From contig NZ_BPEW01000001.1 of assembly GCF_019654975.1 (NCBI RefSeq), positions 1 through 64,000 on the forward strand: DNA of 64,000 bases, given 5' to 3'. The DNA comes from Shewanella sp. c952 (GTDB taxonomy: Bacteria > Pseudomonadota > Gammaproteobacteria > Enterobacterales > Shewanellaceae). The position numbers and the translations under genes are program-made. Below are positions 29,769-39,446 of the stretch, piece after piece (position 1 is the first letter of the stretch; each line of letters begins with the position of its first letter). The notes under the pieces were generated by a model, which saw only the letters and a list, made by a program, of their open reading frames with translations, did no database searches and was not told the origin of the DNA.

Positions 29769-32366
29769 GTGCTAGAAGCATATCGTAAACACGTCGCAGA
29801 ACGTGCTTCAGAGGGCGTAGTCCCTAAGCCATTAGATGCCCAACAAGTGGCGCAGCTAGTTGAATTGATAAAGAACCCACCAGCAGGTGAAGAAGCATTT
29901 TTGCTTGATCTGCTTGAAAACCGAATTCCGCCAGGTGTTGATGAAGCCGCGTATGTAAAAGCGGGCTTTTTAGATGCAGTCTCAAAAGGTGAAGCATCAT
30001 CAAGCATTTTATCGTCTGAGCGAGCTGTTGAGCTGCTTGGTACTATGCAAGGTGGTTACAACATTGAGCCGCTAATTGCTCAGTTAGACAACGACGCACA
30101 AGCTCCACTTGCTGTTAAAGCATTATCACATACGCTACTGATGTTTGATTCTTTCCATGATGTCGTGGAAAAAATGCAAGCGGGTAACGACTACGCTAAG
30201 CAAGTTGTTCACTCTTGGGCTGACGGCGAATGGTTCCTATCTCGTCCTAAGCTTGCAGAAAAGATTTCACTGACTGTATTTAAAGTATCGGGTGAAACCA
30301 ATACTGATGATCTTTCTCCTGCACCAGATGCATGGTCTCGTCCGGATATTCCATTGCATGCACTTGCTATGCTGAAGAATGCTCGTGAAGGAATCGTTCC
30401 TGATGAAGCGGGCACTATCGGCCCAATCAAAGAGATTGAGTCGCTAAAAACCAAAGGTTTCCCATTAGTTTACGTCGGTGATGTAGTGGGTACTGGTTCT
30501 TCACGTAAGTCAGCAACTAACTCAGTGCTATGGTTCATGGGTGATGATATCCCTAATGTACCAAACAAGCGTGCGGGTGGTTTCTGTCTCGGTGGCAAGA
30601 TTGCACCAATCTTCTTCAACACCATGGAAGATGCTGGCGCGTTACCAATCGAGCTAGATGTGAGCAAGATGGAGATGGGTGATGTTATTGATATCTACCC
30701 ATATGAAGGTCTTGTTAAGCGTCACGATAGCGATGAAGTTATCTCTGAATTCTCTCTAAAGACTGAAGTCTTAATGGATGAAGTTCGCGCGGGTGGTCGT
30801 ATTCCATTGATCATTGGTCGTGGTTTGACTGATCGTGCTCGTGAAACGCTTGCACTTGAAGCATCAACTGAATTTGTTCGTCCAAAAGACGTGGCCGATA
30901 CGGGTAAGGGTTTCACTCTTGCACAGAAGATGGTCGGTAAAGCATGTGGTGTGACGGGTATTCGTCCTGGCCAATACTGTGAGCCTAAGATGACTTCTGT
31001 TGGTTCACAAGATACTACCGGCCCTATGACTCGTGATGAGCTTAAAGATCTGGCGTGTCTTGGTTTTAGTGCTGACTTGACGATGCAGTCGTTCTGTCAC
31101 ACCGCGGCTTACCCTAAGCCAATAGATGTGAACACTCACCATACGCTACCGGATTTCATCATGAACCGTGGCGGTGTTGCATTGCGTCCAGGTGACGGTG
31201 TTATCCACTCTTGGTTAAACCGTATGCTACTACCTGATACTGTAGGTACTGGTGGTGACTCACATACTCGTTTCCCAATTGGTATCTCGTTCCCAGCGGG
31301 TTCAGGTCTAGTAGCATTTGCTGCGGCAACGGGTGTTATGCCATTGGATATGCCTGAATCTATTTTGGTGCGCTTTAAAGGCGAACTGCAACCTGGTATG
31401 ACTCTACGTGACTTGGTACATGCTATTCCGCATAAAGCAATTGAACTGGGTCTGTTGACGGTAGAGAAGAAAGGCAAGATCAACGCTTTCTCTGGCCGTG
31501 TTCTAGAGATTGAAGGTCTTGAGCAACTTAAAGTTGAGCAAGCATTTGAGCTTTCTGATGCATCTGCTGAGCGTAGTGCGGCTGGTTGTACTATTAAGCT
31601 GGGCAAAGAGCCTATCATCGAATACTTAAACTCTAACATCGTAATGCTTAAGTGGATGATTGCTGAAGGTTATGGCGATCGTCGTACTATTGAGCGTCGT
31701 ATTACTGCAATGCAAGAGTGGTTAGCTAACCCAGAACTAATGGAAGCTGATAGCGATGCTGAGTACGCTGAAGTTATTGAAATCGATTTAGCTGATATCA
31801 AAGAACCTATTCTTTGTGCGCCAAACGATCCAGATGATGCAATACTACTTTCATCAGTGGTTGATACTAAAATTGACGAAGTCTTCGTTGGTTCTTGTAT
31901 GACTAACATCGGTCACTTCCGTGCAACTGGTAAGATGCTAGACAAGTTTGCTACGACTCTGCCTACCCGTTTGTGGATTGCACCGCCAACTAAGATGGAT
32001 CGTGACCAACTGACAGAAGAGGGTTACTACGCCATCTTCGGCCGCGTCGGTGCACGTATCGAGATCCCTGGCTGTTCACTGTGTATGGGTAACCAAGCAC
32101 GTGTTGCTGAAGGTTCGACAGTAGTTTCAACTTCTACGCGTAACTTCCCGAACCGTCTAGGTACAGGTGCAAACGTTTACTTGGCATCTGCTGAGCTAGC
32201 GGCTGTTGCAGCACTATTGGGTCGCCTCCCATCACCTGATGAATATCAGACATACGCTAAAGAGTTAGATGCAACTGCAGCTGACACTTACCGTTACCTG
32301 AACTTTGATCAGATTGCATCGTACACAGAAAAAGCTGACGAAGTTATCTTCCAGTCTGCCGTATAA
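29769..32366 (+). CDS. acnB: bifunctional aconitate hydratase 2 / 2-methylisocitrate dehydratase AcnB
   Basis: An 865-residue [4Fe-4S] hydro-lyase of the TCA cycle (citrate to isocitrate) and usually the main aconitase in growing cells. It starts with GTG (29769) after an AGGAA ribosome-binding site; [16 protein letters not shown] aligns with E. coli Acn[17 protein letters not shown]. Cluster cysteines are in [10 protein letters not shown] and [10 protein letters not shown]. The N-terminal HEAT-like and swivel domains precede the catalytic core, as is typical of the B type. A terminator follows. Confidence 0.98.
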   Translation: MLEAYRKHVAERASEGVVPKPLDAQQVAQLVELIKNPPAGEEAFLLDLLENRIPPGVDEAAYVKAGFLDAVSKGEASSSILSSERAVELLGTMQGGYNIEPLIAQLDNDAQAPLAVKALSHTLLMFDSFHDVVEKMQAGNDYAKQVVHSWADGEWFLSRPKLAEKISLTVFKVSGETNTDDLSPAPDAWSRPDIPLHALAMLKNAREGIVPDEAGTIGPIKEIESLKTKGFPLVYVGDVVGTGSSRKSATNSVLWFMGDDIPNVPNKRAGGFCLGGKIAPIFFNTMEDAGALPIELDVSKMEMGDVIDIYPYEGLVKRHDSDEVISEFSLKTEVLMDEVRAGGRIPLIIGRGLTDRARETLALEASTEFVRPKDVADTGKGFTLAQKMVGKACGVTGIRPGQYCEPKMTSVGSQDTTGPMTRDELKDLACLGFSADLTMQSFCHTAAYPKPIDVNTHHTLPDFIMNRGGVALRPGDGVIHSWLNRMLLPDTVGTGGDSHTRFPIGISFPAGSGLVAFAAATGVMPLDMPESILVRFKGELQPGMTLRDLVHAIPHKAIELGLLTVEKKGKINAFSGRVLEIEGLEQLKVEQAFELSDASAERSAAGCTIKLGKEPIIEYLNSNIVMLKWMIAEGYGDRRTIERRITAMQEWLANPELMEADSDAEYAEVIEIDLADIKEPILCAPNDPDDAILLSSVVDTKIDEVFVGSCMTNIGHFRATGKMLDKFATTLPTRLWIAPPTKMDRDQLTEEGYYAIFGRVGARIEIPGCSLCMGNQARVAEGSTVVSTSTRNFPNRLGTGANVYLASAELAAVAALLGRLPSPDEYQTYAKELDATAADTYRYLNFDQIASYTEKADEVIFQSAV

Positions 32367-32385
32367 GTTGTAGATTTGATGTACT

Positions 32386-32415
32386 AAAAAGGCCAGCTAA
32401 TTAGCTGGCCTTTTT
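32386..32415 (+). terminator. acnB terminator
   Basis: A perfect 15-bp inverted repeat, AAAAAGGCCAGCTAA with TTAGCTGGCCTTTTT, that can terminate transcription from either side. It lies 19 bp after acnB and about 110 bp downstream of rsd, which ends facing it. Confidence 0.93.
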
Positions 32416-32527
32416 GTTGTCTGTATTTTGTCTTGGAATGTGTTTGCTAAAGTCATTGGCAGATGACAGACGATTACACCTTCGGGATTTAGGCGATCAT
32501 CTTGCTAAGAGCAATCTCGAGTACTGA

Positions 32528-32992
32528 CTATGAATGTTTAGTGTGTAGCACTTCCAGTAACTTATCTTCTAACGCAAAGCGTGTTTCCATTGCATGACCC
32601 AAAGATGACAGATCTTTATCGAGATGGAACAGCACTTTTTCATCTTCCGCTTCAGTATACTTGTCATTGAAATCGAGTGCGGTATCTGTGGTTTCGCTGA
32701 TCTGCGGCACTAACTGCTGCGCCAGCTCCTGACTTGAGCTGCCATTTTTCTCGCAGGCGGTAACCACTTGGTTATAGATCTCGAAATGTCCTTCTGAAAC
32801 ATAGTCCATTAATTGATCACAAAAGGCTTTAACGGAATCAAAGGCAGGCAATGAATTTTCGGTCACTTCATAAGGTGGAATGCCGGCAATCTGGCAATAG
32901 TTAATCAATAGGTTACGGCGATTGTTTAGCCATTGATCTATAAGAGTATTTGAACCGCCCCATTTTTGTTCGGCTTTTTCTAACTTTCTTAG
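32528..32992 (-). CDS. rsd: anti-sigma factor regulator of sigma D, Rsd/AlgQ
   Basis: A 154-residue helical protein of the Rsd/AlgQ family, which binds RpoD and favours alternative sigma factors in stationary phase. It aligns with E. coli Rsd through its length: WLNNRRNLLINYCQIAGI, then FCDQLMDYVSEGHFEIY, and LGHAMETRFALEDKL at the C terminus. The start is the ATG at 32992 with GGGAAAG before it; 22 upstream in-frame codons are discarded. It sits beside hemE, as rsd does in E. coli, but here the two are divergent. Confidence 0.93.
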   Translation of the reverse strand, partial: LRKLEKAEQKWGGSNTLIDQWLNNRRNLLINYCQIAGIPPYEVTENSLPAFDSVKAFCDQLMDYVSEGHFEIYNQVVTACEKNGSSSQELAQQLVPQISETTDTALDFNDKYTEAEDEKVLFHLDKDLSSLGHAMETRFALEDKLLEVLHTKHS

Positions 32993-33127
32993 CATGATCT
33001 TTCCCGTTATGAAACTATCCCTAACTTCTAATGTAGGGAGAACGGCAGCTTTGATCAACTATTTTCGGACGATTTATGACTAAATATTAAATGGACATAC
33101 CAGCTGGCTGACGTAAGTGAGAAAGCC

Positions 33128-33167
33128 AAAAAAGAAAAAGCCCAGCGATAGAATTCTATCGCTGGGC
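33128..33167 (-). terminator. strong minus-strand terminator between rsd and hemE
   Basis: A perfect 28-bp palindrome at 33140-33167, with GCCCAGCGATAGAA as its left arm and an EcoRI site at the centre, followed on the minus strand by TTTTTCTTTTTT. It ends a transcript heading toward rsd rather than one leaving a known gene. Confidence 0.9.
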
Positions 33168-33222
33168 GAGTAAAGTTTTGCGGGCTCGATGCGACGAGCT
33201 TCTTGATTGTTCTTGCTAGCGC
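33128..33222 (-). ncRNA. candidate small RNA upstream of rsd
   Basis: A predicted transcript of about 95 nt on the minus strand, running from the promoter at 33229-33257 to the terminator at 33128-33167. It contains a hairpin GCTCG/CGAGC (33184-33199) and then the terminator stem. No reading frame with a ribosome-binding site is seen. It could be a stand-alone small RNA, or a leader that attenuates transcription into rsd, whose start lies about 135 bp beyond the terminator. I do not recognise it as a known family. Confidence 0.55.
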
Positions 33223-33228
33223 AGACTT

Positions 33229-33257
33229 TTTATACCAAAGCTGACCAGTAGGTGCAA
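33229..33257 (-). promoter_or_regulatory. sigma-70 promoter for the candidate small RNA
   Basis: On the minus strand: TTGCAC (33257-33252), a 17-bp spacer, then TATAAA (33234-33229). This is one of the best promoter matches in the window, and it points at the terminator 60-100 bp downstream. Confidence 0.65.
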
Positions 33258-33520
33258 CTTTTTTCTGTCACATTGAGAGTTGTACAGCCTAGGTTAAGTC
33301 AAGTTATGGTTACAGATCGCAGTTATTAAATATATGAGATCTAACATTAACGGCTTAGAAATAAGACTGTTAGCAATATAAATATGTTAACTGCGTCCTA
33401 GTTGCGACTATTTGTCGAGTTACTGGTCACATAATTTCACCGATAGAGGTTACTTTACTAACGTAAATGCTAAACTACTGACCCAAGCGGATATCAATAT
33501 AAGTTTAGGAATCAAGCCAA

Positions 33521-34585
33521 ATGGCAGAATTAAAGAATGATCGTTATTTACGTGCGTTATTAAAACAGCCTGTCGACAGAACTCCTGTCTGGATGATGCG
33601 TCAAGCTGGTCGTTATCTTCCAGAGTACAAAGCAACCCGTGCAGAAGCCGGTGATTTCATGTCGCTTTGTAAAAACCAAGACTTGGCTTGTGAAGTTACT
33701 TTGCAGCCACTACGTCGTTATGACCTAGATGCTGCGATTTTATTCTCTGATATTCTTACGGTTCCAGATGCAATGGGACTAGGTCTGTACTTTGAAACAG
33801 GCGAAGGCCCACGTTTCCAGCGTCCAACAGACACTATCGATTCAATCAAGAAGCTATGTATCCCAGATCCAGAAGATGAGCTTGGTTACGTAATGCGTGC
33901 TGTTAGCACTATTCGTCGTGAGCTTAAAGGTGAAGTACCATTAATTGGCTTCTCTGGTTCACCTTGGACTCTAGCGACTTACATGGTTGAAGGCGGTTCA
34001 AGCAAGACATTTGAAAAGATTAAGAAGATGGCTTACGAAGAGCCAGCAACGTTGCACATGTTGTTAGACAAGCTAGCTGACTCAGTTATCTTATACCTGA
34101 ACGCTCAGGTTGCTAACGGTGCACAATCTTTAATGATTTTCGATTCATGGGGTGGCGCGCTATCTCACCACGCATACCGTGAATTCTCGCTACGTTACAT
34201 GCAGAAAATCGTTGATGGCCTAACTCGCCATGCTGACGGTCGCCAAGTACCAGTTACTTTATTCACTAAAGGTGGCGGACTATGGCTTGAGTCTATGGCT
34301 GAAACTGGCTGTGACGCACTAGGTCTAGATTGGACTGTAGATATTGGTGATGCACGTCGCCGTGTAGGTAACAAAGTTGCACTACAAGGTAACATGGACC
34401 CATCTGTACTTTACGCATCTCCAGAGCGTATTCATCAAGAAGTTGATCAAATCCTATCTTCTTACGGTGAAGGTACTGGTCATGTATTCAACTTGGGCCA
34501 TGGTATCCACCAACATGTAGACCCAGAGCATGCTGGTTCATTTATCAACTCAGTGCATGAGTTATCAGGTAAGTACCACAAGTAA
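33521..34585 (+). CDS. hemE: uroporphyrinogen decarboxylase HemE
   Basis: A 354-residue cytosolic heme-pathway enzyme that decarboxylates uroporphyrinogen III to coproporphyrinogen III without a cofactor. The N-terminal signature [15 protein letters not shown] and the second signature [17 protein letters not shown] are intact; the C-terminal GNLGHG-type motif appears as [15 protein letters not shown]. Length equals E. coli HemE (354). It stands alone, with a terminator after it. Confidence 0.98.
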   Translation: MAELKNDRYLRALLKQPVDRTPVWMMRQAGRYLPEYKATRAEAGDFMSLCKNQDLACEVTLQPLRRYDLDAAILFSDILTVPDAMGLGLYFETGEGPRFQRPTDTIDSIKKLCIPDPEDELGYVMRAVSTIRRELKGEVPLIGFSGSPWTLATYMVEGGSSKTFEKIKKMAYEEPATLHMLLDKLADSVILYLNAQVANGAQSLMIFDSWGGALSHHAYREFSLRYMQKIVDGLTRHADGRQVPVTLFTKGGGLWLESMAETGCDALGLDWTVDIGDARRRVGNKVALQGNMDPSVLYASPERIHQEVDQILSSYGEGTGHVFNLGHGIHQHVDPEHAGSFINSVHELSGKYHK

Positions 34586-34604
34586 TCTACTTGTTGTGAT
34601 GATT

Positions 34605-34630
34605 AAAGCGAGCCAATGGCTCGCTTTTTT
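34605..34630 (+). terminator. hemE terminator
   Basis: AAAGCGAGCCA/TGGCTCGCTTT hairpin with T run, 19 bp after hemE. Confidence 0.92.
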
Positions 34631-34760
34631 ATTGCCAAAAATTGGTTGAGTACTATTAAGCTTCGCCCAAATGCATTAGATTAAACCAAGAACATCATAA
34701 AGCTAGCAAGTATCGCGATTGGCTATAGCTACTAGTTTCAAATCGCGATAGCAGTGTTTT

Positions 34761-35026
34761 ATACCAATTGCATTAAAAGTTTGACCATTCAGCGGGAATT
34801 CAAAACGCTGTAGGCAAGTAGTGGGATTTGAGCTAATAGTTATTCTATATCCAAACCCCATAGCGAAGCATACAGCGTTTTAAAACCCGCACTACGTGAG
34901 GCCCTCAGTCTTTCCAATTCTGCTTTGCATTGGCTTAAAAGGGAATAACCATTTCTTTACCAATGCGCTTTGAATTGAAAAGATTGAGGGGCTCTGAACT
35001 GGCCAAATACTTAATGCAACTGGTAT
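34761..35026. mobile_element. MITE-like element with 33-bp terminal inverted repeats
   Basis: A 266-bp non-coding element. The left end ATACCAATTGCATTAAAAG and the reverse complement of the right end ATACCAGTTGCATTAAGTA agree at most positions and continue as TTTGACCA-TTCAG and TTTGGCCAGTTCAG. A second internal inverted repeat contains CAAAACGCTGTA. There is no transposase. The structure is that of a non-autonomous miniature transposable element; no target duplication is obvious. Confidence 0.75.
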
Positions 35027-35070
35027 TATTAATCCATCAATTACAGACCTACAGTTAAGAGGCGAGATTT

Positions 35071-35283
35071 ATGAAATTACCTATTCTTTTTAGTGCTATC
35101 TGTTTAGCTATTTTTATTGGTTTGCTACAGGGCACCCACTACTTTTATGTTGCTAATGCTGACACTGAAATGGGTATCTATATGACTGCGGTATTGGTGA
35201 TATTGATGTGGATGAGTTTGTTTGGTGTGTTTATTAGTCTTGCTTTCCCTAAGCTAAGAAAAGTATTTAAAGGTGTATTTTAG
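35071..35283 (+). CDS. small two-helix membrane protein, function unknown
   Basis: A 70-residue protein with two hydrophobic helices (ILFSAICLAIFIGLLQ and MTAVLVILMWMSLFGVFISLAF) separated by a short polar loop and a basic C-terminal tail (KLRKVFKGVF). An AGAGGCGAG ribosome-binding site precedes the ATG, and the gene ends at a good terminator, so it is probably real. I do not recognise the family. Its promoter would lie near the right end of the MITE-like element. Confidence 0.7.
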   Translation: MKLPILFSAICLAIFIGLLQGTHYFYVANADTEMGIYMTAVLVILMWMSLFGVFISLAFPKLRKVFKGVF

Positions 35284-35335
35284 CAGGATCTATAATACCG
35301 CTTAGTGTTAGCTTTACATTTACGCGCTAAGATTT

Positions 35336-35368
35336 AAACAGCCGACGCTATCTGCAGTCGGCTGTTTT
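35336..35368. terminator. bidirectional terminator
   Basis: CAGCCGAC pairs with GTCGGCTG, flanked by AAA on the left and TTTT on the right. It lies between the convergent small membrane gene and the histidine kinase and can serve both. Confidence 0.85.
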
Positions 35369-35383
35369 GTTTGTGTCGATGAA

Positions 35384-36928
35384 CTATCCCTGATGGACGC
35401 TATTTTCAAAACCATCTTCAGCACTGAGTGGCTTGTCGGCACTGCCTTGCTCATCAATTAGCAGTGGTCGAATCTGTAACTCAATTCTAAAGCGACTGCC
35501 TTTACCGGGCTGGCTGTCAATTTGAATATCACACTTTAAAATGGCCAGTAATTGCCTGACAATTGCGAGTCCAACACCCAGTTGCGGCAACGCACTTTGC
35601 TTGGCTGTCATAGCCATAGGTTTTTGAGTCATCTGTTTAAGCGCTGCTAGTTCATGTTTGTGCATTCCAGAGCCATTATCACTGACCTGCAACCAGGTTG
35701 TTCCGCTGGATTTATCCGCTATCGTCTTGATACTAATAACGCCTTGTTCTGGCGTGTAGCGTATCGCATTATCGACCAGATTATTGAGGATGCGTAGTAG
35801 CAGCTGCCTATCGGTATTTATATAAAGACTTAGTGTGTCTTCAAAGTCCAATATGATCCTTTTTCCATTGGCGCGTGGATCGAACGTTTGCTGCAATTCA
35901 TCTAGCACCTCTTGAAGTTGTATTTCCTGCCACTGCGGTTTCACCTGACCATTTTCTAGTGCCGCGAGTTCGAGCATTTGCCCTAGTAATTGTTGTAAGT
36001 GTTGACTTGAATTAGCGGCTATCTCAATTAAGTCACTGCTACGCTCATGGGGCGGCAGCAATAACCAAGTATCGATATAGCCCTGTAAAGAGGTGAGTGG
36101 TGTTTTTAAGTCATGGGACAAGTGCAGCATAAATTCGTGCCGCTCCTCTTGCTGCCTATTAATTGCTTGATGTTGCAAACTCAACGCTTGAAGCAGGGTA
36201 TTGATATGCTTACTGAGCTGGTTGATTTCGCTGCTACCTGTATATTGTCCCGGCAGTGTGACTCCGGAGTTTAGCTGCTGGGCAGCGACTAAACGCAGAT
36301 CATTTTCTAGTCGACTTAGCGGTGCCGTAAACAGTTTAAGTAGCAGGATAAACAAAATGATCGCAAAGCCAATGGCTATCAAAATGGCAGTGGTCCAAAA
36401 TTGTGGCGCCTGGTGATCACTGACAATGGTCTGCCAACTGTCAAAGTCTTCCCCGCCAATGATGACGTAGAGATAGCCTGTTTGCTGTCCGCTCGGTGTA
36501 AGCAGTTTTGCGGCTGAGAAGATTTTATCTTTCTGCTCTGAGCGTGGATCGGTACCTAATATCGGTAAGTTAACGCCTTGAATAAACTGCTCAATGGTGT
36601 TGGTATCAACCCTATGCTGTTTGATTTTTTCCTCTTTAGCATCATAGGCAATAACTTGTCCTTGATTATCTAAGGTATAAATTTCAAAGCTTGGGCCTAG
36701 CAGCATGAAATCATGAAATGCTTCTTTTAATGCTGCATCAGAGGTGATGCCTTTAGAGAGTAGCGGGTTAATATGTGCCATATGTTCGGCAAGTTCGCGA
36801 TGAAGTGATTGCTGGATCTGATTGCGGCTAAACTCTTGGCTAAACTGCAACCATTGCCATAGAGCGATGAAAAGAATAAAAATCACTAAGGTCGCCGCGA
36901 GTAATATACGGCTAAACAAACTTCTCAT
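35384..36928 (-). CDS. sensor histidine kinase
   Basis: A 514-residue membrane kinase. An N-terminal helix (about 7-29) and a second near 180-200 flank a periplasmic sensor of about 150 residues, then comes a HAMP linker. The HisKA phosphoacceptor is H272 in HLSHDLKTPL. The ATPase domain has the N box (NLVDNAIRYTPEQ), the DNGSGM G1 box and GVGLAIV. It lies 48 bp downstream of the response regulator and is probably co-transcribed with it and with two upstream spondin-type genes. The signal is unknown. Confidence 0.94.
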   Translation of the reverse strand: MRSLFSRILLAATLVIFILFIALWQWLQFSQEFSRNQIQQSLHRELAEHMAHINPLLSKGITSDAALKEAFHDFMLLGPSFEIYTLDNQGQVIAYDAKEEKIKQHRVDTNTIEQFIQGVNLPILGTDPRSEQKDKIFSAAKLLTPSGQQTGYLYVIIGGEDFDSWQTIVSDHQAPQFWTTAILIAIGFAIILFILLLKLFTAPLSRLENDLRLVAAQQLNSGVTLPGQYTGSSEINQLSKHINTLLQALSLQHQAINRQQEERHEFMLHLSHDLKTPLTSLQGYIDTWLLLPPHERSSDLIEIAANSSQHLQQLLGQMLELAALENGQVKPQWQEIQLQEVLDELQQTFDPRANGKRIILDFEDTLSLYINTDRQLLLRILNNLVDNAIRYTPEQGVISIKTIADKSSGTTWLQVSDNGSGMHKHELAALKQMTQKPMAMTAKQSALPQLGVGLAIVRQLLAILKCDIQIDSQPGKGSRFRIELQIRPLLIDEQGSADKPLSAEDGFENSVHQG

Positions 36929-36976
36929 ATTGTGGTCTCCTGCTTAGCTCGCAATTATTTAGCAATCATGCCCAGC

Positions 36977-37714
36977 TTAAGAAGCGGCCTGACTCGCTGG
37001 TGGGGCGAATTTGTAACCCACGCCCCAGACTGTTTTGACTAAATCTGTGGTGTATGAGCTGCGAGCTAACTTATTACGCAGGCGGTTGATATGACTATTC
37101 ACTGTGTGTTCATAGCCGGAATAGGAGTAACCCCATACCGCTTCTAAAAGTTGCATGCGGCTAAACACTTGCTTTGGGTGTTGAGCTAAATAGAGCAGTA
37201 GATCAAATTCTCTGGCTGTAAGCTCTAAAGTTTCGTTAAATGCGATGACTTCACGGGTATTACAGTTAATGCTAATACCGTTGAACTCCAACGATTCATC
37301 TTGATGGGCTAACTGTGTTCCACGTCTTAATAACGCTTTCACTCGGGCCCTTAGCTCTAACACGCTAAAGGGTTTAACCAAATAATCATCTGCACCAGAT
37401 TCAAGCCCTAAGACAATATCAGCTTCTGAATCTTTCGCAGTCAATAACATGCAAGGTAGCTCATTACCGTCTTGGCGGATCTGCTGACAAAGAGTGATTC
37501 CATCCCCATCAGGTAGCATCCTGTCCATAAGGATAAGATCTATCTTTTTTGTGGCTATCACTTGGCTAGCTTGTTGCAATGTCACACAGTGAATAACCGC
37601 ATAGTTCATGCTTTTCAAGTTAAGCATGACTAGCTTGGCTAGGTCTTGCTCATCTTCAATCAATAATATGGTCTTATTTGAAACTGAGGAAATATTGCTA
37701 CTCGATCCGTTCAT
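36977..37714 (-). CDS. OmpR-family response regulator
   Basis: A 245-residue two-domain regulator. The receiver domain has the acidic pair in LLIEDEQD and the phosphoacceptor D64 in LILMDRMLPDGDG. The C-terminal winged helix ends VKTVWGVGYKF, typical of Trans_reg_C. The start at 37714 is preceded by GGGAG; the 11 upstream in-frame codons are not counted. With the kinase downstream it forms a two-component system whose likeliest first targets are the two adjacent spondin genes. Confidence 0.94.
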   Translation of the reverse strand: MNGSSSNISSVSNKTILLIEDEQDLAKLVMLNLKSMNYAVIHCVTLQQASQVIATKKIDLILMDRMLPDGDGITLCQQIRQDGNELPCMLLTAKDSEADIVLGLESGADDYLVKPFSVLELRARVKALLRRGTQLAHQDESLEFNGISINCNTREVIAFNETLELTAREFDLLLYLAQHPKQVFSRMQLLEAVWGYSYSGYEHTVNSHINRLRNKLARSSYTTDLVKTVWGVGYKFAPPASQAAS

Positions 37715-37803
37715 GCCTAGCTCCCAAAGGCGGTCCCTTTTTAACAAGACCCACCTTTAAGAACTTTTATTTCGATAAATTTTTAATCAATTTCAAATTC
37801 ACA

Positions 37804-38535
37804 CTATTTAGTGCGAGTTATCTTGATTAACAGGACTGGGTTATCGAATCGATGAGAAGCGGATAACACTGAGTCCATCAAGCCATCATCCATACTAATC
37901 ACACCGGGATGAGCGTGAACTTTGTCATTATCATCACGTGCAGCATTAAAGCCTTCACCACCATCAGCGGGGCCTGGAATTGTGCCTTTAGCTTCCGAGT
38001 TTGCTTCTGTACCAGCGTCATAGGCAATAACACGTAATGTACTGCTCTCATCCACAGCTAAAGCCGTTAAATCAAACCCTGTGGTACCGGTAAATGCATC
38101 ATTGGTATTAACTAACATAGTCACTACTGATAAATCGGCGACATCGGCTTGTTCAAGACTGACTGAAATAGTTTCAGTACCACCTGGAACCAAAATACCT
38201 GCACCGCTTATTAGCTCATTGACTCCAGTCTCGTCAGTTAAAGTACTGCTGTCGCCAGACTCTGCTAGTGTTTCTAAAGCAACACTGGCAGGCATACCTG
38301 TGCTCCAGAGCGTGCTGTCATTGGTATGGGCAACGACTGCGATAGGAGACATAGGTTGATTAGCTGTTAGGTTAGTCACGGTAACGCTGTAGTCCTGCAT
38401 CACTGGCGCAACCACAGGCGGGGCAACTGGTGCCGGTGTGTTATCGTCGTTATCGGAACAACCTGCTAATCCGATAGCCGCAAAAGCGACTAAAGCTATC
38501 GCATTACGTTTGAAATTATTTATTGGATAGTTCAT
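37804..38535 (-). CDS. spondin_N-domain lipoprotein
   Basis: A 243-residue protein with a lipobox LAGC (C26), then a Pro/Ala/Val linker, then a spondin_N-like domain. It has YSVTVTNLTANQPMSPIAVVAHTNDSTLWSTG, a NDAFTGTTG motif and a C-terminal HPGVISMDDG-HRFDNPVLLIKITR, all typical of that fold. It is probably membrane-anchored and periplasmic or surface-exposed. It shares the layout and about a third of its residues with the next gene, from which it is 10 bp away, so the pair arose by duplication. Confidence 0.85.
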   Translation of the reverse strand: MNYPINNFKRNAIALVAFAAIGLAGCSDNDDNTPAPVAPPVVAPVMQDYSVTVTNLTANQPMSPIAVVAHTNDSTLWSTGMPASVALETLAESGDSSTLTDETGVNELISGAGILVPGGTETISVSLEQADVADLSVVTMLVNTNDAFTGTTGFDLTALAVDESSTLRVIAYDAGTEANSEAKGTIPGPADGGEGFNAARDDNDKVHAHPGVISMDDGLMDSVLSASHRFDNPVLLIKITRTK

Positions 38536-38545
38536 GGCTTCTCTC

Positions 38546-39247
38546 CTACTTCACGATGACAGTCACTCGAGCTACAGGATTCAACCAGCGATGTACTCGG
38601 CTATCTAAGTCACTTGTGCCGCCATTCATATCGGTATCACCTAACACGCCTGGATGAATATGTACTTTTTCGTTGTTGCTGCTATCCATTATGCCAGTAC
38701 CATTCATGCCGCCATCACCACCTGGTGCCGCTGGGATCCCTGGAGTACCAGATGCACCGCCACCATTGATTATCTCGTCATTGGCTTCGGTGCCAGCATC
38801 GTAAGCGTTGAGCGTAAAGGTGTAGCTGCCGGCTTCGGTTGGGATTTTCCAAGCGTCTAAACCAACAAAGGCATCATTGGTAGGTAACACCATGGCGGTT
38901 ATTGAAAGGTGAGTCATGTCGCCAGAATCTAGCATGATGCTGTCTACCTTCGCGCTTGGTGCAAGTAGCCCCATCGCTGGGTTAGTCACGGTCACTCCGC
39001 CAGCACCAGTTACAGCTGCATTCAAATCGTCGATATCGCCACCTTCTGCCATTTTCTGTAGTGCAGGCGTTGCCATTTCACCGGCCTGGAATAGATGGCT
39101 ATCCATATCGTGTGCTGCAATCAGTATCGGTGTAAAGTAGTTACCATGGGTTAAGTTAGTAACACTGATTTCAAGCTCTGCTGCAGATGCCGGTAGGCTC
39201 ATAAGGCTAGTAATGAAAAGGGCTTTAGTGAGTTTATTTATGTTCAT
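38546..39247 (-). CDS. secreted spondin_N-domain protein
   Basis: A 233-residue protein with a cleavable signal peptide (ends SLPASA) and a spondin_N domain: ELEISVTNLTHGNYFTPILIAAHD, NDAFVGLDAW, then a Gly-rich loop (GGGASGTPGIP and GGDGGMNGTG), then VHIHPGVLGD and HRWLNPVARVTV. It is the first gene of the spondin-spondin-regulator-kinase unit. In bacteria this domain's function is poorly known; in animals spondin_N binds extracellular matrix. The unlipidated form suggests secretion, in contrast to the lipidated partner. Confidence 0.85.
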   Translation of the reverse strand: MNINKLTKALFITSLMSLPASAAELEISVTNLTHGNYFTPILIAAHDMDSHLFQAGEMATPALQKMAEGGDIDDLNAAVTGAGGVTVTNPAMGLLAPSAKVDSIMLDSGDMTHLSITAMVLPTNDAFVGLDAWKIPTEAGSYTFTLNAYDAGTEANDEIINGGGASGTPGIPAAPGGDGGMNGTGIMDSSNNEKVHIHPGVLGDTDMNGGTSDLDSRVHRWLNPVARVTVIVK

Positions 39248-39446
39248 GATTTATCTCCTTTGACTGTATAGATTAAGCATGACAAACGGATCTCACCTGA
39301 TTATCGCCAAATAATCACAAAAGTATAACAATTGCAGGTTCTATGATATTTAATGAAAAAGCATATATTTTATATGTAGTTGCATAGGAGACTATTTTTG
39401 ATATTGCCGAGTATCAACGGGAAAAACTAATAAGGAAGCTGTAAAA

